Shown here piece by piece: positions 13,158 to 13,298 of a stretch of 13,298 bases of DNA; within the stretch, counting starts at the first letter, position 1, and each line of letters opens with the position of its first letter. Source of the DNA: QHCA01 sp003244095. Its GTDB lineage: Bacteria; Actinomycetota; Actinomycetes; Mycobacteriales; QHCA01. The stretch covers positions 1-13,298 of the forward strand of contig JBBQNN010000096.1 in NCBI GenBank assembly GCA_038329965.1, written 5' to 3'. A program made the position numbers and the translations under genes. The notes below the pieces were generated by a model. That model saw only the letters and a list, made by a program, of their open reading frames with translations, did not search any database and was not told the origin of the DNA.

Positions 13158-13298
13158 AGCGGCGTTCACGTGCACTTCGAGCTGCGGCTCGCAACCGCCG
13201 AGAGCGGTGAGCATCCCGAGGGTGACCAGCTGCCGCTGCGGCGCGGTCAGGCCGGGACGGTTGTAGACATCGCCGAAGCCATAGGCGACGACATGGTG
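13158..13298 (-). pseudogene. Carboxymuconolactone decarboxylase family, fragment (3' truncated, start outside window)
   Basis: Read from the right edge, the minus strand gives FGDVYNRPGLTAPQRQLVTL, then LTALGGCEPQLEVHVNAA. This is the central helix pair of CMD/AhpD-like proteins (typically ...RELVTLAxLTALGGxxxQLxxHVxAA). After the NAA codon at 13158 the frame no longer resembles the family, and the expected helix region (LNVGLTPxEIVE...) is missing in all three frames. The gene is therefore truncated at its 3' end rather than just frameshifted. The 5' part is beyond the window. CMD proteins are classic neighbours of ECF41 sigma factors, but this one is 10 kb away. Bases 13039-13157 show nothing else. 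Confidence 0.7.

Noticed and set aside
1..13298. CRISPR arrays, tRNA or rRNA genes, riboswitches
   Set aside because: No regularly spaced repeats of CRISPR type, no tRNA-like or rRNA sequence and no recognisable riboswitch core were seen on reading.

Overview
The window is high-GC DNA with actinobacterial gene families and frequent GTG starts: an ECF41-type sigma factor, DHA2 transporter, GlxA-type regulator, Lrp/AsnC and TetR regulators. It reads as accessory DNA of an actinomycete, with several transposon remnants between small regulator-plus-enzyme modules. The genus cannot be fixed from the sequence alone.

Layout. Positions 1-111 are the end of an IS3-family transposase. A GNAT acetyltransferase (358-819, -) lies beside the C-terminal fragment of a Tn3-family transposase (909-1487, -), whose outer end carries a GGGGTC terminus. 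A stand-alone Lrp/AsnC ligand-binding (RAM) domain protein (1687-1923, -) is flanked by a 15-bp direct repeat. Next is an ECF41-like sigma factor with a fused SnoaL-like domain (2213-3094, -), then a two-gene operon transcribed toward it: a DHA2 drug-efflux-type MFS transporter (3910-5538, -) and a free SnoaL-like protein (3412-3897, -). Upstream of the transporter is an exact match to the published ECF41 promoter, TGTCACA-N16-CGTC. The sigma factor therefore very likely drives the transporter operon.

Positions 6154-6683 (+) hold a chimeric pseudogene. Its 5' part is the start of a BKACE (beta-keto acid cleavage) gene, and the rest is an internally deleted, frameshifted Tn3 transposase. From 6753 to 9819 is a catabolic-looking module: a DJ-1/PfpI protein like isonitrile hydratase (-), a divergent GlxA-type AraC regulator (+) with palindromes in the shared gap, an intact BKACE enzyme (-), and a divergent Lrp/AsnC regulator (+).

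Positions 9969-10562 (-) encode a serine recombinase. Upstream of it lie four copies of a roughly 12-bp motif that look like its recombination site. A TetR regulator (10824-11423, -) is divergent from a two-gene hydrolase operon: an Asp-nucleophile alpha/beta hydrolase (11485-12381) and a dienelactone-hydrolase-like protein (12442-13038). The right edge holds the 3'-truncated remnant of a carboxymuconolactone-decarboxylase gene (-).

The strongest biology is the self-contained ECF41 circuit: sigma factor, exact target promoter, then exporter plus a SnoaL-fold protein of the same fold as the sigma factor's own control domain. The target operon differs from the oxidoreductase, epimerase and decarboxylase genes usually linked to ECF41.
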